Assembly (NCBI RefSeq): GCF_009765905.1
Contig: NZ_LMUO01000011.1
Location: 186,001-250,000, forward strand
Direction of reading: 5' to 3'
Source: Mucilaginibacter sp. L196
GTDB taxonomy: Bacteria; Bacteroidota; Bacteroidia; Sphingobacteriales; Sphingobacteriaceae
Length of the DNA stretch: 64,000 bases
This document shows positions 32,587-42,300 of the stretch, piece after piece; positions within the stretch are counted from its first letter, which is position 1, and the number at the start of each line of letters is the position of its first letter. Under the pieces are notes generated by a model, which had not been told where the DNA came from, did not search any database, and saw only the letters and a program-made list of their open reading frames with translations. The position numbers and the translations under genes were made by a program.

Positions 32587-33645
32587 TTACGCTTCTACAA
32601 CCTGATTTTCAGGGCGAAGGCTGCGTACAGTTTTACCTGATTGCCAGATTTCGCTTTCGCGTAGTTCTTTTAATTCAGCATCCAGTTTTTCGCGGTAATC
32701 AGGTTGGCTATTTAAGTCGATTGAGCGTTGTGACTCTTTACCTGTTGCTACGCTATTGTATAATTCTTCAAATACTGGTTTAGTAGCATCACGGAATTTT
32801 TTCCACCAATCCAAAGCACCACGTTGTGCTGTAGTTGAGCAATTTGCATACATCCAATCCATGCCATTTTCTGCAACTAAAGGCATTAATGATTGAGTTA
32901 ATTCTTCAACAGTTTCGTTGAAAGCTTCAGATGGAGAGTGACCATTTGCACGCAATACATCGTACTGAGCTGCAAAAATGCCCTGGATACATCCCATCAA
33001 AGTACCACGCTCGCCGGTTAAATCGCTATAAACTTCTTTTTTGAAGTTAGTTTCGAATAAGTAACCGCTACCTACAGCGATACCTAAAGCTATAACACGA
33101 TCAAATGCTTTACCAGTAGCATCCTGAAAGATAGCATAGCTTGAATTTAAGCCACGACCTTGTAGGAACATACGACGCAATGAAGTACCTGATCCTTTAG
33201 GAGCAACTAAAAATACGTCAACATCCGCAGGAGGGATAATGCCGGTTTGCTCATTAAAAGTGATACCGAAACCATGAGAAAAATATAATGCTTTACCCGG
33301 AGTTAAGTGTTTTTTAACAGTTGGCCATAGCGCAATTTGTGCAGCATCGCTTAATAAATAGCAAATAACGGTTCCTCTTTCAAGCGCCTCTTCAATTTCA
33401 AAAAGGGTTTCGCCCGGTACAAAGCCATCATTCACAGCTTTATCCCATGTTTTTGTGCCTTTACGTTGGCCAACAATTACGTTGATACCATTGTCTTTTT
33501 GATTTAACGCCTGGCCCGGACCTTGAACGCCATAGCCAATTACTGCTACAACTTCATTTTTTAATACTTCCTGAGCTTTTGATAAAGGGAACTCCTCGCG
33601 GGTTACTACGTTTTCTTCAGTTCCGCCGAAATTTAATTTTGCCAT
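32587..33645 (-). CDS. ilvC: Ketol-acid reductoisomerase
   Basis: Converts acetolactate or acetohydroxybutyrate to the dihydroxy acid, using NADPH and magnesium. The 352-residue product starts MAKLNFGGTEENVV; its NADPH-binding turn is VIGYGVQGPGQA and phosphate-contacting residues follow in GQRKGTKTW. FSHGFGITF and DLTGERGTLMG belong to the catalytic core. The open frame extends to a GTG at 33666, but that lies in a repeat and the ATG at 33645 fits the family. Confidence 0.95.
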   Translation of the reverse strand: MAKLNFGGTEENVVTREEFPLSKAQEVLKNEVVAVIGYGVQGPGQALNQKDNGINVIVGQRKGTKTWDKAVNDGFVPGETLFEIEEALERGTVICYLLSDAAQIALWPTVKKHLTPGKALYFSHGFGITFNEQTGIIPPADVDVFLVAPKGSGTSLRRMFLQGRGLNSSYAIFQDATGKAFDRVIALGIAVGSGYLFETNFKKEVYSDLTGERGTLMGCIQGIFAAQYDVLRANGHSPSEAFNETVEELTQSLMPLVAENGMDWMYANCSTTAQRGALDWWKKFRDATKPVFEELYNSVATGKESQRSIDLNSQPDYREKLDAELKELRESEIWQSGKTVRSLRPENQVVEA

Positions 33646-33660
33646 TGTTTTGATTTTTGA

Positions 33661-33691
33661 TTTCACCGATGTTTTTTGATTTCATCGATGT
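33661..33691 (-). repeat. ATCGGTGAAAT direct repeats upstream of ilvC
   Basis: On the minus strand two copies, ATCGATGAAATC and ATCGGTGAAATC, are spaced about 20 bases apart, ending 16 bases before the ilvC ATG. The same pair occurs upstream of ilvB. Confidence 0.6.
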
Positions 33692-33750
33692 GTTGTTTTC
33701 TATTTAAATTTTATCAGTTAACTAATTTATATTCCCTTGCGGGATATGGT

Positions 33751-34401
33751 TTACATGGTGAATACTTTTTGACCTTGGTTCAAGTATTCATTTTCAATCA
33801 CGTCTTCGCCCGGTTCCAGTCTTTCAAACTCTCTTAATTTAGAGTTGAAGCCATCGCTATCTTTAATAATAGCAACCCTTGCACTGCGAACAAACTCGAT
33901 CAAACCGTAAGGCTGCAATATATTGATCAGTGCATCAGTTTCTTCACGGTGGCCGGTGGTTTCAAACACGGTATAGTCCTTACGCAAAACTACTACACGT
34001 GCACCATTTTCGCGCAATAAGCGTTCCACACTTACCTGCTCGGCAATTACATCGGTAGATACCTTGTATAACGCCATTTCCTGCCATATCACATCTGCAT
34101 TGGTGTGGTAATATACTTTTAACACTTCCACCTGTTTTTCAATCTGGCGGCAAACTTTACGTACTACCTCTTCAGATTCAGTAATCACGATATTGAAACG
34201 GTGAATACTGTCGATCTCCGATGGAGAAGTATTCAAGCTATCGATATTGATTTTACGGCGTGTAAATATAATAGCTATCCGGTTTAAAAGACCAATCTGG
34301 TTCTCCGTGTAAACCGTGATGTTAAATTCCTGTTTATCAGCCCCACCTAAATCCTCCCCGGCAGGGAGGACTTTATTATTTTGAATTTTAAGATTTTCCA
34401 T
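33751..34401 (-). CDS. ilvN: Acetolactate synthase small (regulatory) subunit
   Basis: Regulatory partner of IlvB, giving valine feedback inhibition. The 216-residue product has an N-terminal ACT domain (NITVYTENQIGLLNRIAIIF, about 26-45) and a longer C-terminal regulatory part. Residues 10-21 (KVLPAGEDLGGA) are encoded by a palindromic repeat, in the same reading phase as the ispG copies, so the true conserved protein begins about residue 23. An alternative start after the repeat is not obvious. The gene sits between ilvB and ilvC. Confidence 0.93.
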   Translation of the reverse strand: MENLKIQNNKVLPAGEDLGGADKQEFNITVYTENQIGLLNRIAIIFTRRKINIDSLNTSPSEIDSIHRFNIVITESEEVVRKVCRQIEKQVEVLKVYYHTNADVIWQEMALYKVSTDVIAEQVSVERLLRENGARVVVLRKDYTVFETTGHREETDALINILQPYGLIEFVRSARVAIIKDSDGFNSKLREFERLEPGEDVIENEYLNQGQKVFTM

Positions 34402-34449
34402 TTTTTTATTTTTTTTACTCCTCCCTTCCGGGGAGGTCGGGTGGGGCTG
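34339..34449. repeat. Paired G/C-rich palindromic element straddling the ilvN start codon
   Basis: One half (AGCCCCACCTAAATCCTCCC..., 34339-34372) is translated as part of ilvN. The facing half (ACTCCTCCCTTCCGGGGAGG..., 34417-34448) is non-coding and abuts the ilvB stop at 34450. The ilvN ATG (34399-34401) lies in the loop between them. Confidence 0.88.
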
Positions 34450-36189
34450 TTATTTTAACCTGATTTCGCTTACACTGCATCCTTGCGGTACCATAGGGAA
34501 TACATTATTCTCTTTAGTAACCATTACTTCAAGCAGATACGAGCCGTTATGGTTCATCATCGTTTTTAAAGCATCAACCAATTCTTCACGTTCGTTTATG
34601 CATTTGCCTTCTATGCCGTAGCCTTTAGCTACCATTACAAAGTCGGGGCTCTGAATATCAACGAATGAGTAACGGCGGTCATTAAATAACTCCTGCCATT
34701 GGCGCACCATACCTAAAAAACGATTGTTCAATATGATTATTTTAACGTTGATTCCTGTTTGCATAATGGTGCCTAATTCCTGCAAAGTCATTTGGAAACC
34801 GCCATCACCAATAATGGCAACAACATCACGATCCTGAGCGCCAAATTTAGCGCCTATCGCCGCAGGCAAAGCAAAGCCCATAGTGCCTAAACCACCACTG
34901 GTAACATTACTGCGTGTTTTGTTAAGTTTAGCATAACGGCAGGCTACCATTTGGTGCTGGCCAACATCACTAACGATAACTGCATCACCATTGGTTAGTT
35001 CGTTTAGTTGTTTGATCACTTCACCCATGGTCATTTCACCGGATGTTGGGTTAAGCTCATCATGTATTACAGCATCAACTTCTTTTTGGGTGTACTCATT
35101 AAAAAGTTTAAGCCATTCGGTATGTTCTTTTTTGTCAACCAAAGCAGTAAGCGCTGGCAAAGTTTCTTTGCAATCGCCCCAAACCGGAACAGTGCTTTTT
35201 ACATTTTTGTCGATCTCGGCAGGGTCAATATCCAAGTGGATAACTTTGGCTTGCTTTGCGTATTTATCTAAACGGCCAGTTACACGATCATCAAAACGCA
35301 TCCCGATAGCGATCAATACGTCGCAATCATTAGTTAATACGTTTGGTCCGTAGTTACCGTGCATGCCCAGCATACCCACGTTAAGCGGGTGATCTGTTGG
35401 GATAGCGCCAGCACCTAAGATAGTCCAGGCAGATGGAATGCCACTTTTCTCAACAAAAGCTTTAAACTCCTGCTCGGCGCTGCCTAAAATTACACCTTGT
35501 CCCCAAAGTATAAACGGTTTTTTAGCTTGATTGATCAGCGCTGCAGCTTCCTGTACGTATTGCTGGCGGACGATTGGTTTCGGCCTGTAGCTGCGGATAT
35601 GATCGCACTGTACGTAACCTTTATAATCGAACTTCTGGATCTGCGCGTTTTTGGTAATATCGATTAAAACCGGTCCTGGTCTGCCGCTTTTAGCAATATA
35701 GAAAGCTTTGGCAATAACCTCAGGGATTTCAGTTGCATCAGTTACCTGATAATTCCATTTGGTAACCGGGGTAGTAATGTTGATCACATCAGTTTCCTGG
35801 AAAGCATCGGTACCCAACAAATGCGCAAACACTTGTCCTGTGATACACACTAACGGCGTGCTGTCAATCTGTGCATCAGCCAAACCGGTAACCAGGTTGG
35901 TAGCACCCGGGCCGCTGGTTGCAAACACCACACCCACTTTGCCAGATGTACGTGCGTAGCCCTGCCCTGCATGTATGCCGCCTTGCTCGTGACGGACCAA
36001 TATGTGATTTAATTTTTCTTTGTAATCATACAAAGCGTCATAAATCGGCATAATAGCGCCACCTGGATAACCAAAAATGGTATCCACACCCTCAATGATC
36101 AATGCCTCTAATAAGGCTGCCGATCCTGTGAGTTCAACTGCTTTCTCTTGAGTAGCAGGTGCTTTTAGTGTTTCATTTGCAACTTCCAT
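34450..36189 (-). CDS. ilvB: Acetolactate synthase large (catalytic) subunit
   Basis: ThDP enzyme that makes acetolactate from pyruvate (or acetohydroxybutyrate with 2-oxobutanoate). The 579-residue product has the catalytic Glu68 in VRHEQGG, FGYPGGAIMPIYDAL before it, a central FAD-type domain, and the ThDP-binding GDGGFQMTLQELGT motif near 443-456. It is followed by ilvN through a repeat-filled junction. Confidence 0.96.
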   Translation of the reverse strand: MEVANETLKAPATQEKAVELTGSAALLEALIIEGVDTIFGYPGGAIMPIYDALYDYKEKLNHILVRHEQGGIHAGQGYARTSGKVGVVFATSGPGATNLVTGLADAQIDSTPLVCITGQVFAHLLGTDAFQETDVINITTPVTKWNYQVTDATEIPEVIAKAFYIAKSGRPGPVLIDITKNAQIQKFDYKGYVQCDHIRSYRPKPIVRQQYVQEAAALINQAKKPFILWGQGVILGSAEQEFKAFVEKSGIPSAWTILGAGAIPTDHPLNVGMLGMHGNYGPNVLTNDCDVLIAIGMRFDDRVTGRLDKYAKQAKVIHLDIDPAEIDKNVKSTVPVWGDCKETLPALTALVDKKEHTEWLKLFNEYTQKEVDAVIHDELNPTSGEMTMGEVIKQLNELTNGDAVIVSDVGQHQMVACRYAKLNKTRSNVTSGGLGTMGFALPAAIGAKFGAQDRDVVAIIGDGGFQMTLQELGTIMQTGINVKIIILNNRFLGMVRQWQELFNDRRYSFVDIQSPDFVMVAKGYGIEGKCINEREELVDALKTMMNHNGSYLLEVMVTKENNVFPMVPQGCSVSEIRLK

Positions 36190-36201
36190 ATTTTATTTAA
36201 G

Positions 36202-36264
36202 TTTCACCGATGTTTTATTGATTTCACCGATTTATTCTGAAAATTCTTTAATTCTTTTAATTCT
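36202..36264 (-). repeat. ATCGGTGAAA direct repeats and AATTCTTT tract between ilvD and ilvB
   Basis: On the minus strand two copies of ATCGGTGAAA (complements at 36202-36212 and 36222-36231) precede the ilvB ATG by about 12-40 bases. Next to them AATTCTTTAATTCTTTTAAT (36241-36260) is a short tandem tract. Confidence 0.58.
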
Positions 36265-36272
36265 GGTTCAGA

Positions 36273-37976
36273 CTACATTTCATCAGTTACACAACCTTCT
36301 GCGGCGGTGCTTACTGTTTTCGCGTATTTATAAAGTAATCCTTTGCTTACCTTTAGAGCCGGTTGTTTCCAGGCTGCTTTGCGGGCGGCAAATTCTTCAT
36401 CGCTTATCATTACATTAATGGTGCGGTTTATGGCATCAATAAATATCCTGTCTTCATCCTTCACAAAGGCAATACCCCCGCCGTCATAAGCTTCCGGCGT
36501 GATGTGACCGACGACAAACCCGTGGGTGCCACCAGAGAAACGACCATCTGTAATTAAAGCTACCGAGCTACCCAAACCTGCGCCAAATATGGCGGATGTT
36601 GGTTTCAACATCTCAGGCATGCCGGGTGCGCCTTTTGGCCCAACGTTACGGATAACCACTACATCGCCTTTTTTTACCAATCCAGTTTGGATACCATGTA
36701 TCAACTCAAATTCACCGTCGAATACACGGGCAGGGCCTTCAAAGCTAGTGCCTTCTTTACCGGTGATCTTGGCTACGCTGCCACCTTCGGCAAGGTTTCC
36801 GTATAATATCTGTAAGTGGCCGGTGGCTTTTATCGGGCTTTCAACAGGGAAAATTACTTTTTGTGTATCAAAGTTTATTTCCGGGATTTCCTCCATGTTT
36901 TCAGCAATGGTTTTGCCTGTAACAGTAAGGCAATTGCCATTCAGCAAGCCTTTTGCAAGCAGGTATTTCATTACGGCGGGTACACCACCAATATTGTGCA
37001 GGTCTTCCATCATGTATTTACCGCTTGGCTTCATATCTGCCAATACAGGGATGCGGTTACTTACCGCCTGGAAATCATCCTGCGTTAATTTTACACCAAT
37101 ACTTTTAGCCATCGCAATCAAATGCAATACAGCATTGGTTGATCCGCCTAATACCATAATTACCACTATCGCATTTTCAAATGCTTCGCGGGTCATGATA
37201 TCTGATGGTTTTATATCTTTTTCTAATAGAATCTTGATTGCTTTACCTGCTGCTAAGCATTCTGCTTTCTTCTCATCGCTTAAAGCAGGGTTTGAAGAAG
37301 AGTAAGGCAAGCTCATTCCCAAAGCCTCAATAGCTGCAGCCATAGTGTTGGCAGTATATATACCACCGCATGCTCCGGCGCTTGGACAAGCATTTTTTAT
37401 CACGCCTATAAAATCCTCATCGGCTATTTGACCGGCTATTTTTTTACCTAGAGCCTCAAATGCTGATACGATGTTCAGATCTTCACCTTTCCAGTGGCCT
37501 GGTTTAATAGTTCCACCGTAAACCATTATAGACGGGCGGTTTAAACGGCCCATGGCCATAATAGAACCCGGCATGTTTTTATCGCACCCCGGGAGAGTGA
37601 TAACACCATCATAATATTGCGCGCCAACAACCGCTTCAATTGAATCGGCAATTACATCACGACTAACCAATGAGTAACGCATACCTTCGGTACCATTGCT
37701 CATACCATCGCTCACACCAATGGTATGGAAAATAAGGCCAACCATTTCAGCATCCCAAATACCTTGTTTAATAATTTTAGCCAAATCATTAAGGTGCATG
37801 TTGCAGGTGTTACCATCATAACCCATACTTGCCACGCCTACTTGCGGTTTCTGCATATCGTCATCAGTCAGACCGATTCCGTATAGCATGGCCTGTGCGG
37901 CTGGCTGTGTAGGATCCTGTGTAAAGGTTTTACTATATTTGTTTAATTCCACATTATTAGTGCCTGGTGTACTCAT
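36273..37976 (-). CDS. ilvD: Dihydroxy-acid dehydratase
   Basis: Dehydrates dihydroxy acids to 2-oxo acids in valine and isoleucine synthesis, using an iron-sulfur cluster. In the 567-residue product the cluster cysteines are Cys58 (GNTCNMH), Cys131 (PGCDKNMPG) and Cys203 in [10 protein letters not shown]. It is the first gene of the ilv-leu block on the minus strand; a candidate -7 promoter element lies about 107 bases upstream of its ATG. Confidence 0.96.
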   Translation of the reverse strand: MSTPGTNNVELNKYSKTFTQDPTQPAAQAMLYGIGLTDDDMQKPQVGVASMGYDGNTCNMHLNDLAKIIKQGIWDAEMVGLIFHTIGVSDGMSNGTEGMRYSLVSRDVIADSIEAVVGAQYYDGVITLPGCDKNMPGSIMAMGRLNRPSIMVYGGTIKPGHWKGEDLNIVSAFEALGKKIAGQIADEDFIGVIKNACPSAGACGGIYTANTMAAAIEALGMSLPYSSSNPALSDEKKAECLAAGKAIKILLEKDIKPSDIMTREAFENAIVVIMVLGGSTNAVLHLIAMAKSIGVKLTQDDFQAVSNRIPVLADMKPSGKYMMEDLHNIGGVPAVMKYLLAKGLLNGNCLTVTGKTIAENMEEIPEINFDTQKVIFPVESPIKATGHLQILYGNLAEGGSVAKITGKEGTSFEGPARVFDGEFELIHGIQTGLVKKGDVVVIRNVGPKGAPGMPEMLKPTSAIFGAGLGSSVALITDGRFSGGTHGFVVGHITPEAYDGGGIAFVKDEDRIFIDAINRTINVMISDEEFAARKAAWKQPALKVSKGLLYKYAKTVSTAAEGCVTDEM

Positions 37977-38082
37977 ACTATATCTTAATTTCTTTCAGGG
38001 TTATACCGATCTGTTGTTGTATTGATAATTAGTGAATCAATATTTGAAAGTTAGTTATAGCTATCGCCAATAACAATAGCTG

Positions 38083-38090
38083 CAAAAATA
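38083..38090 (-). promoter_or_regulatory. Candidate -7 promoter element of the ilv-leu block
   Basis: TATTTTTG on the minus strand matches TAnnTTTG and lies about 107 bases upstream of the ilvD ATG. No TTTG was found at the expected -33 spacing. Confidence 0.42.
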
Positions 38091-38124
38091 AATTTTGATT
38101 TAGTATTATATTTTATTTTTATAC

Positions 38125-38153
38125 AATATTTCAGAATTTAATTCTGAAATATT
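38125..38153. promoter_or_regulatory. Perfect 29-base palindrome upstream of ilvD
   Basis: AATATTTCAGAATT (38125-38138) and its exact complement (38140-38153) surround a single T. It lies 35 bases upstream of the candidate ilvD -7 element and about 210 bases before fic. It could be an operator or a cruciform-forming site. Confidence 0.6.
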
Positions 38154-38361
38154 TATTTATGAAGATACATAATTTTTTTATAAATATACCAAAGTTCAAA
38201 ACGGTATTCGGTACGTAATTTATGCATGCATAGTAATAGGCTGATTTTCTGCCTGAAATGGGGGAATGGCTTGAGAAATAATGTGTATCTTCTGTGAAAT
38301 AATGTATAATCGGAAATAACAATCAATATCTTTAAAACTTTAAATCACAACGAAGTTATTG

Positions 38362-39159
38362 ATGGTAGAATTAGATTTCGAAATATTACCAATTAGTTTG
38401 TTGGGCGACTATCTGAAAGTAGCTGATAGGAGTATTCAGCAAAATTTTGACAATTTAACTGATAGCGAATTGTCGGCAGGTGCATTTAGTTTTTATACTT
38501 CGGTATCCGCAGTATTTTCATCAAAAATAGAGGGGGAGGATATTGAGCTTGATTCTTTTATTAAGCATAAGAAATGGGATGTAAAGTTTCTTCCCGATCA
38601 TACCCAAAAGATTGATGACCTGTATGAAGCCTATCAATTCGCCCAAAAAAGTGAATTGACAGCGTCGGCAGTTGAACAGGCGCATATTCTACTAACCCAA
38701 CATATTTTACAAAAGCATTATCGTGGTAAAATACGTACCGACAACATGTTTGTAACTACAAGCGATGGAAAAATTGAATATGTAGCTTGTTTGCCAAATA
38801 AGGTAGGTACTGAGTTAAGCAAGTTATATAATGATATAGCTTCGCTGATGAATATAGAACTCACCATAGAAGAAACTTTTTTCTTCGCATCCTTAATTCA
38901 TTTGGTTTTTGTGAAAATACATCCGTTTGATGATGGCAATGGCAGAACGGCAAGATTAATTGAAAAATGGTTCCTGGCGAGGAAACTGGGCGACAACGCA
39001 TGGTATCTGCAATCAGAGAAATATTATTATAATCAGCATCAAACCTATTATAAAAATATCAGGCTCCTGGGCTTGGAATACGAGTTGTTGGATTATTCAA
39101 AAGGATTGCCATTTTTGTTAATGTTATCCCATACATTAACAGCCGATAATAAAGCATAA
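38362..39159 (+). CDS. Fic family protein with N-terminal inhibitory helix
   Basis: A 265-residue Fic protein. The catalytic motif HPFDDGNGRTAR begins at His187, complete for AMP-transfer chemistry. An N-terminal inhibitory motif SSKIEGE (about 53-59) places the glutamate that obstructs ATP in class II Fic proteins. Such proteins AMPylate, or de-AMPylate, target proteins; the target is unknown. No small antitoxin gene is adjacent, consistent with inhibition built into the protein. ATG at 38362 was preferred over the TTG one codon earlier. Confidence 0.88.
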   Translation: MVELDFEILPISLLGDYLKVADRSIQQNFDNLTDSELSAGAFSFYTSVSAVFSSKIEGEDIELDSFIKHKKWDVKFLPDHTQKIDDLYEAYQFAQKSELTASAVEQAHILLTQHILQKHYRGKIRTDNMFVTTSDGKIEYVACLPNKVGTELSKLYNDIASLMNIELTIEETFFFASLIHLVFVKIHPFDDGNGRTARLIEKWFLARKLGDNAWYLQSEKYYYNQHQTYYKNIRLLGLEYELLDYSKGLPFLLMLSHTLTADNKA

Positions 39160-39191
39160 AAAAAGCCTGCATAACAATATACAGGCTTTTT
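39160..39191. terminator. Bidirectional terminator between fic and atpC
   Basis: AAAAAGCCTG (39160-39169) pairs exactly with CAGGCTTTTT (39182-39191) around a 12-base loop, between convergent genes, with A and T runs on each side. Confidence 0.85.
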
Positions 39192-39212
39192 CAAAATCTT
39201 AAAAAGGATATT

Positions 39213-39464
39213 TTATCGGTGAGTGATGCCTTCGGCTAATACGGTAACCACATTATTCAAGGCTTCAACAACGCCACCCTGGATCAAAAACACCTCTTCT
39301 TTACCGGAGCCGCCGCGTACTATCAGTTTACCATCCTGCAAAGTAGAGATGATAGGGGCGTGGTGGTTCAATATCTCGAATGAACCCAGAGTACCCGGCA
39401 AGGTTACCGAAGTAGCTTCGCCTTCAAATACTTTTTTATCAGGAGTAAGAATTTCTAAAGTCAT
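39213..39464 (-). CDS. atpC: F1Fo ATP synthase epsilon subunit
   Basis: An 83-residue protein corresponding to the N-terminal beta-sandwich of the epsilon subunit (MTLEILTPDKKVFEGEATSVTLPG...FEILNHHAPIISTL...GGVVEALNNVVTVLAE). The C-terminal helical hairpin of longer homologues is missing, which is usual in Bacteroidota. It belongs to the rotor stalk of ATP synthase and is co-transcribed with atpD through a repeat-filled gap. Confidence 0.93.
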   Translation of the reverse strand: MTLEILTPDKKVFEGEATSVTLPGTLGSFEILNHHAPIISTLQDGKLIVRGGSGKEEVFLIQGGVVEALNNVVTVLAEGITHR

Positions 39465-39470
39465 GTTTTT

Positions 39471-39589
39471 TGTTAGATATGAGATTTGAGATATGAGATG
39501 TGAGACAAATGCTCAACTCAATTCAAACCCGATGTCAAATTTAAAATGTTAGATATGAGTCTCAATTCTCATATCTAACAGCTCATATC

Positions 39590-39592
<3 letters not shown>
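39471..39592. repeat. GATATGAG-family repeat between atpD and atpC
   Basis: Several TTAGATATGAG/GAGATATGAG units fill the gap. A perfect hairpin TGTTAGATATGAG (39547-39559) with its complement at 39568-39580 is included, and the outer part ends at the atpD stop codon. Confidence 0.8.
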
Positions 39593-41119
<1,527 letters not shown>

Positions 41120-41168
41120 TTAATATGAAATAATATCCACAAATAGATAAGATGCTATTTCAGAGGCG

Positions 41169-41199
41169 CAAAGTTAAGATTTATTGACTAATATTTAAA
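41169..41199 (-). promoter_or_regulatory. Promoter of atpD-atpC
   Basis: On the minus strand TTTA (41196-41199), a 19-base spacer and TAACTTTG (41169-41176) match TTTG-N19-TAnnTTTG with one deviation. It lies 74 bases before the atpD ATG. Confidence 0.78.
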
Positions 41200-41252
41200 G
41201 AGTAAATTTCAGATTTTTAAAGCCTATGGGAATTATAGTTAAAAAATGACCG

Positions 41253-42248
41253 TCAGGCCTTTATCTGCTCAAAGTCAAGCACTATTTTGCCAATATGTTC
41301 GCTGCTTTCCATCAGCCGGTGAGCGGCTGCAGCCTGGTCGGCCGGGAAAACTTTGTAGATGATGGGTTTTATTTCGCCGGATTTTAGGAGCGGCCAAATA
41401 TTTTTTTCGAGATTTTGGGCGATGGCGGCTTTAAATGATATTTCCCTGGAGCGCAGCATAGAGCCGGTAATCGTTAATCTTTTGCGCATCACTATTGATA
41501 GATCAATATTAGCATCCTTGCCTTTCATGGTATTAATGAATACAAGTCTGCCATCTTCAGCCAATGATTGCAGGTTGGGCGCGGTATAGTCGCCGCCTAT
41601 CATATCTAAAATAACATCAACACCTTTATTATGGGTAAGTTGTTTTATTACGTCAGCAAAGTTTTCTGTTTTGTAGTTGATGGGTTTTGCCGCGCCAAGT
41701 TCTTCACAGAACTTGCATTTTTCATCGCTGCCCGCCGTTGCATAAACCGTGCTGCCCAAAGCTTTTGCCATTTGAATGGCCGTTACGCCGATTCCGCTTG
41801 AACCACCATGAACCAGCAGACTTTCGCCTTTTTGCAGATGTCCGCGGTCAAACACATTGCTCCAAACGGTAAAAAAAGTTTCTGGCAGCGATGCCGCTTC
41901 AATAAACGACAAGTTTTGGGGGATGGGCAAGCATTGGTCTGCGGGTGCGTTGCAATAGTCGGCGTAACCTCCGCCTATTACCAGCGCGCAAACTTTATCG
42001 CCAACTTTCCAGCGGGTAACATTGGCACCGATTTCAACAATAGTTCCTGCGATCTCTAAACCTGGGATATCCTGAGGGGCACCAGCAGGTGGCGGATAAT
42101 TACCCTTGCGCTGAAACACATCCGGGCGATTAATGCCCGCCGCCGCTACTTTAACCAATACCTCATCTGCAGTAAAAGTTGGTTTGGGGCGTTCGGTAAG
42201 TTGTAAAACTTCGGGGGCGCCGGGTTGGGTAATTATTATGGCTTTCAT
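41253..42248 (-). CDS. NAD(P)H-quinone oxidoreductase (zinc-type ADH-like, PIG3 group)
   Basis: A 331-residue medium-chain reductase. GroES-like N-terminal half with AAAGINRPDVFQRKGNYPPP, then a Rossmann fold with LVHGGSSGIGVTAIQMAKALG. Zinc ligands are lacking, as in quinone oxidoreductases (QOR/PIG3). The frame begins one codon earlier with a second Met; MKAIIITQPG is the usual start. It is monocistronic, with no functional link to its neighbours. Confidence 0.88.
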   Translation of the reverse strand: MKAIIITQPGAPEVLQLTERPKPTFTADEVLVKVAAAGINRPDVFQRKGNYPPPAGAPQDIPGLEIAGTIVEIGANVTRWKVGDKVCALVIGGGYADYCNAPADQCLPIPQNLSFIEAASLPETFFTVWSNVFDRGHLQKGESLLVHGGSSGIGVTAIQMAKALGSTVYATAGSDEKCKFCEELGAAKPINYKTENFADVIKQLTHNKGVDVILDMIGGDYTAPNLQSLAEDGRLVFINTMKGKDANIDLSIVMRKRLTITGSMLRSREISFKAAIAQNLEKNIWPLLKSGEIKPIIYKVFPADQAAAAHRLMESSEHIGKIVLDFEQIKA

Positions 42249-42300
42249 CAAGGATAAATGTAAATTAAACCTAACTTAACCCTGTATGTTTTTAGTAAAA

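Larger units (their letters stand above)
37977..38361. other. 385-base divergent intergenic region between ilvD and fic
   Basis: No credible gene is seen; a 63-codon minus-strand frame here has no family features. The region contains a candidate ilvD -7 element (38083-38090), a perfect 14-base-arm palindrome (38125-38153) and otherwise A/T-rich sequence. No leader peptide rich in Leu, Ile or Val was found before ilvD. Confidence 0.6.

Noticed and set aside
33646..33666. GTG at 33666 as the ilvC start.
   Set aside because: It lies in the direct-repeat leader; the ATG at 33645 gives the usual MAKLNFGG N-terminus.
36526..37305. A 259-codon plus-strand frame opposite ilvD.
   Set aside because: Shadow of the clearly conserved ilvD gene; translation shows no domain.
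37977..38082. A leucine/isoleucine attenuator leader peptide or T-box before ilvD.
   Set aside because: No short frame with regulatory codons and no terminator/antiterminator pair could be found.
38131..38322. A 63-codon minus-strand frame upstream of ilvD.
   Set aside because: Very A/T-rich with no recognisable features, and it overlaps the 29-base palindrome; more likely regulatory DNA.
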